NCBI GenBank assembly: GCA_003339415.1
Contig: PDHQ01000071.1
Span: forward strand, 91,935 to 155,934
Reading direction: 5' to 3'
Length of the DNA: 64,000 nucleotides
DNA from: Ophiocordyceps camponoti-saundersi (nom. inval.)
Taxonomy: Eukaryota > Ascomycota > Sordariomycetes > Hypocreales > Ophiocordycipitaceae
Part shown: positions 25,531-34,793 of the stretch, piece after piece
Layout: every line of letters starts with the position of its first letter
Numbering within the stretch: position 1 is the stretch's first letter
Position numbers and translations under genes: made by a program
The notes under the pieces: model-generated
What the model was told of the DNA's origin: nothing
Seen by the model: only the letters and a program-made list of their open reading frames with translations
The model's database searches: none

Positions 25531-28500
25531 ATGGCGGCTCCCTACTGGGGCCAGCTACCGGAACCCAGCGTCGCGGGCCAGAGAAGCGGACAGCCTCGGC
25601 CTGCTGATGACGCGGCCACCACCAACAGCTTCATCGGTGGCGGAGTGTCGTCACCCGGAAAGGATGCCAAGCAGCAGCACCACCACCACCACCACCACCA
25701 GCCACATCCACAATCACAGCCAGCAGCCATTCGCCCGCAGAGAATGTTGGCTAACGACCGTTCACCGCTGCAGAGGCTTGAGCTGACGCTCGACAGCTTG
25801 ACCAAGGAGGAGAAGAGAGCTCGGGTCGAGGCGGCCGAGCAGAGGGCGAGGCAGCGGGCTGCCTTGAGGGCCGCCGAAAATGATAGTCCTAATGAGCAGC
25901 CGCCGCCGCCGCTGCATGGGAATGGGGGACAGTCAGAACGGGCGGCTATGAGGCGTGAGGAAATGGAGCCATCTCCGCCGGTACGCGAGACGAGCAGGAA
26001 ATTGACAAAGGCACAACCACAGCCGTTGGTACCCCTGTCGACGAGGAATAAGCAGCTGCCGCCTATACCGTCTCTTCCCCCGGAGCAGCGGCCGACAGAG
26101 GTGTCGGGGCCGGTCCTTACCGACGGGCAGCGGATATCAGGGGCGCCGGGCTTGTTCTACAATGACAGAGAACGACCAGTAGATATGCCAGGCCCAGTCT
26201 TCAACGGCAGACAGCGGCCACCAGAGGCGCCGGGTCCAGTCTTCAACGGCAAAGAAAAGCCACCAGCAAGATGGCTTGACGATTGGAAAAAGGCAACCAC
26301 GGGCACTCTGTCGGGTCCGCTCTTGGACCTCGCCAACAACAGTGTCGTCGATAACAGGAATAAGGCGTGGTGGGAAGCACCTCCGAAACAACAACCGCCC
26401 ATTTTCGACGAAAATCCTGATGACGCCGACGGTCAGTCTTTGCTTCGTCACCACTCTCATCTGTCTCCTCCGCTGACCCTTTGTTTCTTCTTGTCTCCCT
26501 CATAAGCGCCCACGCGGTTCAAACCCCCTCTATACCTGCGATGCGGTCCGCTACTGAGATACTGCGGTCTTCGCCGTGAAATCCCGCCGACAAGGCCTCA
26601 TGGCGACGCGATCCAGCGCGAGGTCTGGAGGGGAAGCGTCATGATCGTCACCAAAGACTCCGAATCGTCGTACGAGATTGCGCCTTCGCTCCGTCTCTTC
26701 GTTCGAAACGTCCGACTGCTACCCCCGCCGCCTCAGCAGGTGGATGGTGAGCTTCCACCCGAGTACGTCGACCCCATTGCGGGCCAAACGAAGCTGGGTC
26801 GGAGGGGCGAGACGCTCTACGTTCGGCCGGTCGAGCACGTCGACGAAGCTAGGGACCTGTCGCGCGATGAACGCGGCGGCCTTTTCGAGTCGGCCAGGAG
26901 CCCGCCGGCCGATGGCTCCTCGCCCGAAGGATCTCGCGTCTTGGCCGATGGCGAAAAGATGCAAAAGTACAAGGACGTCAGGGGCTTTCGTCTGCATGCC
27001 GAACGGGGCTGCACTTTTTGGCGCTTCAACATTGAAGTCGAACTCCGCGAGAGGCAGCAGCGCATTGCCTACCGTATCAATCGTGGGCCGTCTGCCGCTT
27101 TCTGGGTTCCGGCCCGCGGTCAGACGATGAACATGGTCTTCTACAGCGGCAACGGATTTGGTCCCGACGTCAGGTCCGACGACCTAAGCGGACCGGACCC
27201 TCTGTGGCGCGACGTGTTGAACACGCACCAGACGCAGCCCTTTCACGTCATGATTGGTGGAGGCAACCAGATCTACAACGACAGCATCGCCGACGAAAGC
27301 GACCTCGTCGCCAACTGGCTGTACACCCGCGGTGCAGAAGACGTCGTTTTTTCGGCCGACATGCAAGACGAGCTGGAGTCGCTCTACCTTCAACGCTACA
27401 GTACGGGCTTCTCCCAGGGCCTCTACGGGCTTGCCACGTCGCAGATACCCATGGTCAACATGTACGACGATCACGACGTTATGGGCGGATGCGCTTCACT
27501 GCCCCATGACCTTCTGAGCGGACCCGTCTTTACCGGTCTCGGCGCCGTGGCCTTTAAGTATTACATGCTCTTCCAGCATCAGAGTCTGCCGACGGAGACG
27601 GAGAGCTCGGAGCCGAGCTGGATACTCGGCCTCCATCCGGGATCCTACGTGCACGAGCTGAGCCGAAGCGTCTTCGTCTCCTTAGGTGGCAAGACCGCAC
27701 TACTCGCCGTCGACTGCCGCACCGAGCGGACGGAGAGCACGGTGGTGCGGGAGACGACTCGGGAGAAGATGATGAACCGGCTCTATGCCGAGCTGCGACG
27801 GGGCCACATGGACCATCTCCTAGTTCTCTCAGCCCTCCCCGTTGCCTTTCCTCAGCCGGAAAACAGGTGAGGGGTCGGCCTTGTCAATATGGTGTGTCGA
27901 TCAAGGGGGCTGACAAGGATTTGGTGCAGCTTCACGTCGATGCTCATGAGCCCCGTCAAGACGTTAGGGAGGAGGGCGTCCATGGACAAGGTGGCGGACG
28001 GCGATTACTGGGTCACCAAGGCTCACAGGCGGGAGCGCGGCATCATCATCGAAGATCTTCAAGATCTCGCCATTGACAAGTCGATGCGCATCACTATCCT
28101 GAGGTGAGTTGGTGAAAGCCGTCTTGACGGTGCTCTACTGATCGAAACCAGCGGCAACGTCAACTTGGCTGCCGCCGGGCAGTTCTCGTCCAACCCGAAG
28201 CTGGGTCTCGCCAAGCACCGGGATCCGAGATACATCCCGAACATCATCACTTCGGCCGTGGCGGACGCGCCTGCAACATTAAAGGCGGCCGATATGCTCG
28301 ATAAGCGAGTCAAGGTGCATCGTTTCGACAAGCAGACGGACGAAGGCATGATTCCTCTTTTCAGGCACGGTGTCGACGGCAGGCGGCAGAGCAACGCGCA
28401 TTTCATGCCACGGCGGAGCTGGTGCTCGATCCGCCAGTGGGTGCCGGGGTTTACGCCGCCTCCGACGCCGCCTTCCTCCAGTCATGGTTCGAACCCGAAT

Positions 28501-29223
28501 CACGGCATGTTCCGGAGGCTCTCTTCTAAAGCGAGCCACTTAGACGAGGCGGGTCGACGGCCGGGCTCCCGGCCCCCAGTCTCGGGTGGCCTGGGCCTGT
28601 TTCGCAGCCTATCCCGGCGAAGGTCGACTGGCGCTCATCAGCCGACGAAGCTGAGACGGAGTATGTCGCTCGGGACCAAGGATAGGGGGTACCTGGGAAC
28701 CGGGTGGCGGAGCGACGAAGGACGGCAGGCCGAACGAGACGACGGCTACGCAGCACTCGCCCGACATCTCGATGTCCCGCGCAGCGACGATGAGTTTGTG
28801 GCTGGCGACGAGTCCTTGTTCACGACAGCCAGGAGGGCGCAGTCGATGACCGGTCGGCCGCAGAGGCCGTTTCACAGGACACCCACGGGCCTGTCGGCTA
28901 AGCAGAGGCAGCAGGCAGACCGTTACGCTGTCGACCTTGAGGGGGGACTCGAGGTGACGGTCAACATCGAGGCCAGCGCACGGGACCCGGCCGGCATCAC
29001 AGTGCCGTATCGGCTGCTCGTGCCGCGGTTGCAGTACGAGTACGACCCGGCCGAGGACGACCTGGCGCCGGCGTCTTCTGAGCCCGGCGGGCTTCGGAGA
29101 TTGTTGAGCTTGGGGAGGAGGCCGAAGCCCGTCGATGATGATTATGATGATGATGATGATAATATTGATGATGATGACGATCAACTGAGCGAGGCGAAGG
29201 GGAACGGGTACACGAGGCGATGA
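25531..29223 (+). CDS. PhoD-like phosphatase-family protein, probably catalytically dead
   Basis: Four exons: 25531-26431, 26507-27866, 27930-28103, 28152-29223; 1168 aa. The N terminus is disordered with a His run (seven His), short PGPVFNG repeats and a charged helix (TKEEKRARVEAAEQRARQ). Residues from about 300 follow the large fungal PhoD-like (calcineurin-type fold) family: GPLLRYCGL, VFYSGNGFG, GLGAVAFKYYMLFQHQS, LGLHPGSYVHELSRSVF. The motifs that bind metal in relatives are altered: GGGDQIYND reads GGGNQIYND (Asn codon 27265-27267), and SGDVHLAA reads SGNVNLAA (28156-28164). YDDHD is kept but followed by GG where DG is usual. The tail is basic, then acidic (poly-Asp). The frame is open across all exons, so this looks like a maintained pseudoenzyme rather than decay. 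Consensus residues are from memory of the family. The TED1-type gene follows on the same strand. Confidence 0.8.
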
Positions 29224-29651
29224 CGTGCGGTACCTTTCTTGTGTACAAAGCTGCGATCGTACATACATACGTTTTTGCATTTTGGTTTCTGAGTGTCTGC
29301 GGCGGGATCCTTGGACGAAGAGACTTGATATCATGATGAGGACCCTAGACGAGCAGCAGTCATTGGGGTTAGGGTTGCGGATATCCGTACATGGTGGTAG
29401 GATTAGGAGTGTTAAGCTCGATACCCACGTGACCCACTGTCTCATCTATGCAGCCAGGCCAGGTTACGATACGGCATGATTAATACGAGGCCAGGGGCTT
29501 TCCGACAGGCCATGCTTGGCGTGATTTCTTTACACCATACTGATCATCGTTCCTTACTGCAGATTTTGAGCCATTCAAAGGTAGAATCCTTCATCTCTCG
29601 AGTGGCGACACAAGCAACAGAGACTTGTGTAATGGCGGCGCGTCTCTGGCC
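29224..29651. other. Intergenic region between the two phosphoesterase-type genes
   Basis: 428 bp. One TTAGGG-like hexamer (29367-29373) and a CACGTG E-box (29427-29432) occur; neither is repeated. No gene seen. Confidence 0.4.
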
Positions 29652-31724
29652 ATGATTATTGACGACGTGCTGGACCGAAGACGGGTTTGGGCCTGGGCGA
29701 GGCGAGGCGCCGCGGCCATGGTGCGGCAGGCCGGACGCAACCTGGCGGCGAGGCGACTGTTGAGCTTCCCGCATGGCCTCGTCCTCGTCTGGATCCTGGT
29801 GCTTCTCTGGGGTGAGCGGTGGATATTTGGGAGCAAGATAGGGGCCTGCGACTGGCAGCGGTGGGAGCGCTGGGTGAGTTCATTTATACTCTGGTTTCAT
29901 AAGTGTGTCTTTACTCATGGCCTCTGTCTCTCACTACAGCCCAAAGACGCGACGCCTCACCGTGTCATCTTCATCGCCGACCCGCAGATCGTCGATGCGC
30001 ACTCGTATCCCGGCCGGCCGTGGCCGCTGTCGGCGCTGACCGTGCTCGTGACCGACAACTACATGCGACGCGGCTACGACGCCCTGCAGCGACGCCTGCA
30101 CCCGGACAGCCTCTTCTTCCTCGGCGACCTCTTCGACGGCGGTCGCGAGTGGAAGACGGCCAAGGCGGGCTTCGTCGACCCTCACTGGGGCACGCGCCGG
30201 CCGCTTCAGGAGCAGAAGTTGCTGAAGTCGTGGCATCGCAAGTACGGCGAGGGCTACTGGCTTCGCGAGTATCGTCGCTTCAGCGACATCTTCTTCCGGC
30301 CGTGGAACGTCGGCGGCCGTCACCCCGGTCCCTGGCAGAGGGGACGCAAGCTCGTCGCCAGCCTGCCTGGGAACCATGACTTGGGCTTCGGCGCGCAGGT
30401 CCAAGTGCCGGTGCGGGATAGGTTCGACGCCTTCTTTGGCGACGTCAACCGTGTCGACGTGGTTGGGAATCATACCTTTGTCTCGGTCGATTCCGTCTCG
30501 CTCAGCGCCGATACGTCGAGGTATAAAGACGGTCACGACCTGCGGCCTATCTATGGGCCCGTGCACGAGTTTCTCGACCGTGTTCAGTCAGTCAAGAGGA
30601 AGGCGGTCCGGCGCGAGCTGGACGTCTGGTACGGTGCCGAGGTCGGCGGTGGCGGCGGCACCCAGCGTTTCGCACATGTTGTCGAGGATCTGAACAACGA
30701 CGACGACGACGGTCACTCCACCCCTTCTTCCTCTTCTTCCTCCACCTCTTCTTCGTCTTCCTCATCCTCAGCCGCAGGCCCCGACCTGCCGACCATCCTA
30801 CTCACGCACGTGCCGCTGTATCGAGCTCCGGGCACGCCATGTGGCCCGCAGCGTGAGCACCGGCCGCCGCTGAAACCACCCCGAGGCCAGAAAGGGCCCG
30901 TCATTCCGGACCACGGCAACGCCATCTCCGTCACGGCCGGGTACCAGTATCAGAACGTGCTGAGCGAGGAGGACTCGGCTCGGCTCGTCAGCAGCGTCGG
31001 CAACATCACCCACGTCTTCTCGGGCGACGACCACGACTACTGCGAGCTCGTGCACAGCGAGGCCTTGGGCCGGGTGCGAGAAACGACGGTCAAGAGCTTC
31101 AGCATGGTCATGGGCGTCTCCAAGCCTGGCTTCGTCATGGCCAGCCTCTGGAATCCGGTGGATGCCGAGGGGAGGCCGCTGCCAGGCGCACCGCGGGCGA
31201 CGATGCAGACGCACCTGTGCCTGATGCCGAACCAGTTGGGGACGTTCGCCAAGTACGCGGCGCTGGCGGCGCTGTCGCTCATCGTGCTGGCCGGTCGGGC
31301 GCTGCTGGTGCCGGTCCTGCATCTGACGCCGTTTGCGCTGGAGCCATCGACTTCATCAGGCAGCAAGGTCAAGTATTTTGACAGCAAGAAAGCCAAGGCG
31401 GATCCTCCCCTCTCGGCTTCGAACACGACCACCACCCGGTCATCGGCAACGGACGAATGGAACGGCAACGGATCTCATCGATGGGGTCCACGAAAGGGGG
31501 GTAGTCGAAAAGGAGGTGTCTACGGGTACGGAGGCGGAGGAGAAGGAGGATGGGCTGGACCTCGCATCACACTCGACAGGGACTTTTACGACGGGGGGAA
31601 AGCTAGGAGGAGGGCTCGTAGCAGGAGGGCTCTCGTCGTGCTGTGGAACGAGCTTTGGACTACGGTTTGGAGGGTAACTTGGATGACGGTCTTGGTTTGG
31701 GTTTATCTGGCTAGGGAGGGATGA
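29652..31724 (+). CDS. Metallophosphoesterase of the CDC1/TED1 type
   Basis: ER/Golgi membrane phosphoesterase; yeast Cdc1 and Ted1 remodel the GPI-anchor glycan by removing ethanolamine phosphate. Two exons, 29652-29873 and 29940-31724 (668 aa); the 66-nt intron has no in-frame stop, so retention would be silent in frame. An N-terminal membrane segment lies near residues 39-60 (FPHGLVLVWILVLLW). Metal motifs are intact: IADPQIVD, FLGDLFDGG, GNHD, LLTHVPLYR and FSGDDHD. A Ser/Thr-rich insertion (residues about 335-360) interrupts the domain. Two more hydrophobic segments lie near the C terminus (ALAALSLIVLAGRALLVPVL and the last 25 residues). The ATG at 29652 is the first in frame. Assignment to Ted1 rather than Cdc1 is not certain. 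Confidence 0.85.
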   Translation: MIIDDVLDRRRVWAWARRGAAAMVRQAGRNLAARRLLSFPHGLVLVWILVLLWGERWIFGSKIGACDWQRWERWVSSFILWFHKCVFTHGLCLSLQPKDATPHRVIFIADPQIVDAHSYPGRPWPLSALTVLVTDNYMRRGYDALQRRLHPDSLFFLGDLFDGGREWKTAKAGFVDPHWGTRRPLQEQKLLKSWHRKYGEGYWLREYRRFSDIFFRPWNVGGRHPGPWQRGRKLVASLPGNHDLGFGAQVQVPVRDRFDAFFGDVNRVDVVGNHTFVSVDSVSLSADTSRYKDGHDLRPIYGPVHEFLDRVQSVKRKAVRRELDVWYGAEVGGGGGTQRFAHVVEDLNNDDDDGHSTPSSSSSSTSSSSSSSSAAGPDLPTILLTHVPLYRAPGTPCGPQREHRPPLKPPRGQKGPVIPDHGNAISVTAGYQYQNVLSEEDSARLVSSVGNITHVFSGDDHDYCELVHSEALGRVRETTVKSFSMVMGVSKPGFVMASLWNPVDAEGRPLPGAPRATMQTHLCLMPNQLGTFAKYAALAALSLIVLAGRALLVPVLHLTPFALEPSTSSGSKVKYFDSKKAKADPPLSASNTTTTRSSATDEWNGNGSHRWGPRKGGSRKGGVYGYGGGGEGGWAGPRITLDRDFYDGGKARRRARSRRALVVLWNELWTTVWRVTWMTVLVWVYLAREG

Positions 31725-32030
31725 GGTATAGAGAGAGAGAGGTGTGTGTGCGTGTGTTTGTTGATGATGGTGTTGAGTATGTGATGTTATCGAGTATGTA
31801 CATATGTGGTAGGATTTCTGCTGCGAGTCAAGTCGTCTTTGGCCTTGGTATCGTCATGTAGGCGAGTGAGTGTCTTTTCCTTGGTGTTTTATAGCGGTGA
31901 TTTCTCTTGCTGTGTTTTGCCCGTTGAGTGAGTAGGTGATGAATCCCTCGTCGGAGATGGGAGGAGGACGTCGCGATACCCAGCCATCTCGTCGTCCATC
32001 TTCAGCCCTCAAACTCATGCCCAAGGCATA
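31725..32030. other. Convergent intergenic spacer
   Basis: 306 bp between the TED1-type gene and CDC26 ends; GT-rich with a short AG repeat (31729-31741). Nothing else seen. Confidence 0.4.
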
Positions 32031-32219
32031 TCACCCGCGAATCCGCTCCGCCCTCGTCTTCTCAGCAGTAACCTTGGACGACCCCCCCGCAGAAGAAGCA
32101 GCCTTCTCCCTCTCCCTCTCCCTCTCCTCGCAAGCCTGCGCCTCAGCAGCCCTCCGATCCTCATAGGAAGCGACGTCCTCAGCCGTGAGCGTCAAAGTCG
32201 TAGGTTTCCGTCGAAGCAT
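32031..32219 (-). CDS. CDC26: Anaphase-promoting complex subunit CDC26 (Hcn1-like)
   Basis: 62 codons. The N terminus MLRRKPTTLTLTAEDVASYE is the hallmark of CDC26/Hcn1, the small protein whose N-terminal segment lies in the TPR groove of Apc6/Cut9 and stabilises the APC/C. The remainder is a charged helix (EEREREREK) and a short basic tail, as usual for the family. The ATG at 32219 was chosen because family members begin with exactly this Met; the frame upstream is a long Lys/Glu stretch from A/T-rich DNA that is probably leader. Length fits (yeast and fission yeast proteins are short). An additional 3' exon cannot be excluded. Confidence 0.85.
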   Translation of the reverse strand: MLRRKPTTLTLTAEDVASYEDRRAAEAQACEEREREREKAASSAGGSSKVTAEKTRAERIRG

Positions 32220-33149
32220 TTTTTTTTCTTTTTTTTTCCCACTCTTCTCCTCTTTTGTTCTCTTCTCTTTCACCTTCTCTCCTTTCCCTTCTCTTTGATC
32301 GCTGTAAAAAGGGATCCTTCTTTCGTATGGTTCAAATCTCTCCTCCAAGATGGATTTGCTTTCCTTGTCCTTGTTTTTTTTTTTTGGTTTCACTTCGTTC
32401 TCTCTCTTTCCTTTTCCCTTTGTGAAAGACGAGAGAGGCCTTTAAGCCTTCAGGTGCGGTCGTTGTGATGAATGGCGCGCTAGTCGACTCGAGAGACGAC
32501 GTCAAGTCACACTCACTCACTGCATGGGAGACGCGCCTCATTCACGCGTATACGAATACGAAGACTCGGCTTACATACTCATTTTCATCCGATGACATCT
32601 GATGTGTAGGGTAAGTAACTACTCACCTCGAAGACGGCACCCTGCCTGCCAATCACACGACTTCACACAAATGACCAGGGCATGATGCATTTACCTACTA
32701 GGTAATAACCTCGGTCAAGGGCTCAGCAAGGTAAACGGGTATAATTTTCCAATAAGGCGGACCAAAATAGACCGAAATTAGAACGATCCCAAACGCCCCC
32801 AACACCAATCCTGCTCGTCACACTCATCATCATCATCATCTCGCGTCAGCAGCATCGCCTCAGAGCTGCCCAGGAGCTGTCTCCTCTACATGGATGAACA
32901 ACGCCCATTACACCGTAGCCCGCATCAACAACAGCCGCCGCCCGAGAAATAGGAGATGAAAGGGGGAACGCTTGTAGTCAAGGATAAACAGAGAAGGGGA
33001 GAGGGGCTTCAAAGGAAGAGGAGCAGAGATCAGGGATGAAAGACGAAACCCGTAACAGAGGGATATCAGAAAAAGAGAGCAAGTGACATGATAATGGCGG
33101 GACGAGACAAGAGAAGAGAAACGACGACAAAAGAAACAAAGAAACGTCA
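32220..33149. other. Intergenic region between CDC26 and an unknown gene
   Basis: 930 bp: T runs at 32220-32239 and 32376-32385, a CATCAT repeat at 32825-32840, and purine-rich DNA over 32950-33140 that is probably the 3' untranslated part of the next minus-strand gene. No gene seen. Confidence 0.45.
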
Positions 33150-34793
33150 TCAAAAAACTCCTCCATAGCAGAATTGTCGCTCCCACCGTAGAAACTCATT
33201 GAGGTCGTGCTCCAGGTTGCACCCCATCCGTGCCACCTCCGCCGCTCCCTCCTCCGGCACCTCCTCGCCCACCACCAGCGGTCGCCGCCCGTCAACTGCG
33301 CCCCCCTTCTTCCCCTCGCCCGTCTCCTCCCAGCGGTAGAAGTGAACGGCATCGTCGCGCCGCGGCCGTGCCTCGTCGCAATGCACCGGAATCGGCAGGT
33401 CCGCGTCCCTTGCCGACGGCCGCCCCGTCTTCGCCGGTCCCGAGCTTCCGCCCGCCGCAACCAGCCGGCCGTGCGTCTCGAAGCCAAATGTTTCGAACCA
33501 GGCCGCCATCTCGTCCGCCATCTGATTCTGGTCGTCCTCGTACATGCCCGTCACCAGGTCTCCCGCGCCCCCGAGGATGGCCATGTGAAAGGCCACCCAG
33601 TCCACCGTCTCGTCCCCGTCCTGACCGAACCCGGCTGTCTGGGGTCTGGGAAAGGCGATTGGTCCGTGGCGAAAGGCTCGGTTCGCAGAGGAGAGTGGCG
33701 TGCTCTGTAAGTAGACTACCTCATCATGCTTCTTAATGCCAGTCCTGGCGGCCTCGGATATCGTCGACAGCAGCCGTACCGTAGGCGACGGTCTGGCCAG
33801 CTGTCTCGCCAGGCTCTTGGGAGGGGGCGTTGGAGGGGGCCCGTCTTCGTCTTCTTCGCTCTCCCCCTCCTCGGGGTTCGTCGAAGCTGGCGACGCTTGG
33901 TCCGAGTCGTGGTCGGCGGGAGGAGGTGGTGTAATCAGCTTCTCCAGTTGAAAGGGCCCGTCTGACTGCTCCGTCCACGCACTCTGGCTCGAGTCGGTCG
34001 ACCAACGGCCGTCTTGTGACGACGTCCCAACAAGCTCCTCTCGATCATGCTTCAGCTTCTCCAACTGGTCCGATGTGAGCATCTCGTCGGCCACGACGCG
34101 GCCGAAACGCTGATGCAGCGCATTGCCAACAGTCCCCGCTAGCGATAGGGAGATGGGTTTTCTCTTTCTACTTCTTCTGCTCCGCAGAGATGGAGATAGA
34201 GAACTTGGCCGAGCAGGTAGCTCCTTTTCGAGAAGGCAAGTTCTCTTGTTCTGCATTCGGCCCGTCTCGGGGACTTCCGGCGGGGGTGTCGAAGGTGACT
34301 CAGTGGCGTCGAGAAGCCAAGATGTCAGCTGAGCTTCGTGGATGGCGTCGCCCACGGCTTCGAACGCTCGTTGGGTTTCCTCGATCAGCTGCTGGACATC
34401 GGCAGACCAGTCTTTCGAACACATTTGGGGCGAGTCGTGAAGCGAGAGAAGGCTCTTGTCATCGTCGGCCATGACGACCGACACTTCGTTGTTTGACCGA
34501 GGGCGAGGGCGGACTACTTCCTCCTCTGTAGACTTGATAGCCGTGGCCAGAGACGGTGACGAAGTGGTGGAGAGTAGTGGAAGCTTCCTCCATCTGGCCG
34601 CGGAAAGCCAAGAAGCAGTAGATGACTTCATGGCCGAACTCATCAGGGAAGCATCGTCGTCATAGGATTGTAGACTGGGTGTTGTAATGAACAGACTTGG
34701 ACGAGAAGATGTAAAAGACGCCATGTCCAATAAGGAGACAATCCATGAGGGCGGGTGTGGCTCATAAAAGGAATAGGCAGTAGTAGTCGACAT
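33150..34793 (-). CDS. Uncharacterised protein, 547 aa
   Basis: Single minus-strand frame. I do not recognise the family. The N-terminal 120 residues are Ser-rich, then a helical part (QQLIEETQRAFEAVGDAI), a basic patch (RRSRKRKP), a Pro/Glu/Asp-rich stretch (about 300-330), and a better ordered C-terminal half with VDWVAFHMAILGGAGDLVTG and a Trp/Cys ending (FLRWERQFCYGGVF). No signal peptide; VDWVAFHMAILGGAG is only mildly hydrophobic. The start is uncertain: ATG at 34793 was preferred, with an in-frame ATG-like start 11 codons upstream. Its length, even coding character and long flanks support a real gene. Confidence 0.6.
   Translation of the reverse strand: MSTTTAYSFYEPHPPSWIVSLLDMASFTSSRPSLFITTPSLQSYDDDASLMSSAMKSSTASWLSAARWRKLPLLSTTSSPSLATAIKSTEEEVVRPRPRSNNEVSVVMADDDKSLLSLHDSPQMCSKDWSADVQQLIEETQRAFEAVGDAIHEAQLTSWLLDATESPSTPPPEVPETGRMQNKRTCLLEKELPARPSSLSPSLRSRRSRKRKPISLSLAGTVGNALHQRFGRVVADEMLTSDQLEKLKHDREELVGTSSQDGRWSTDSSQSAWTEQSDGPFQLEKLITPPPPADHDSDQASPASTNPEEGESEEDEDGPPPTPPPKSLARQLARPSPTVRLLSTISEAARTGIKKHDEVVYLQSTPLSSANRAFRHGPIAFPRPQTAGFGQDGDETVDWVAFHMAILGGAGDLVTGMYEDDQNQMADEMAAWFETFGFETHGRLVAAGGSSGPAKTGRPSARDADLPIPVHCDEARPRRDDAVHFYRWEETGEGKKGGAVDGRRPLVVGEEVPEEGAAEVARMGCNLEHDLNEFLRWERQFCYGGVF

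Noticed and set aside
25681..25701. His run as a possible tag or vector sequence
   Set aside because: It is a CAC repeat inside a long natural low-complexity N terminus, followed by Gln/Pro-rich sequence; no vector sequence seen.
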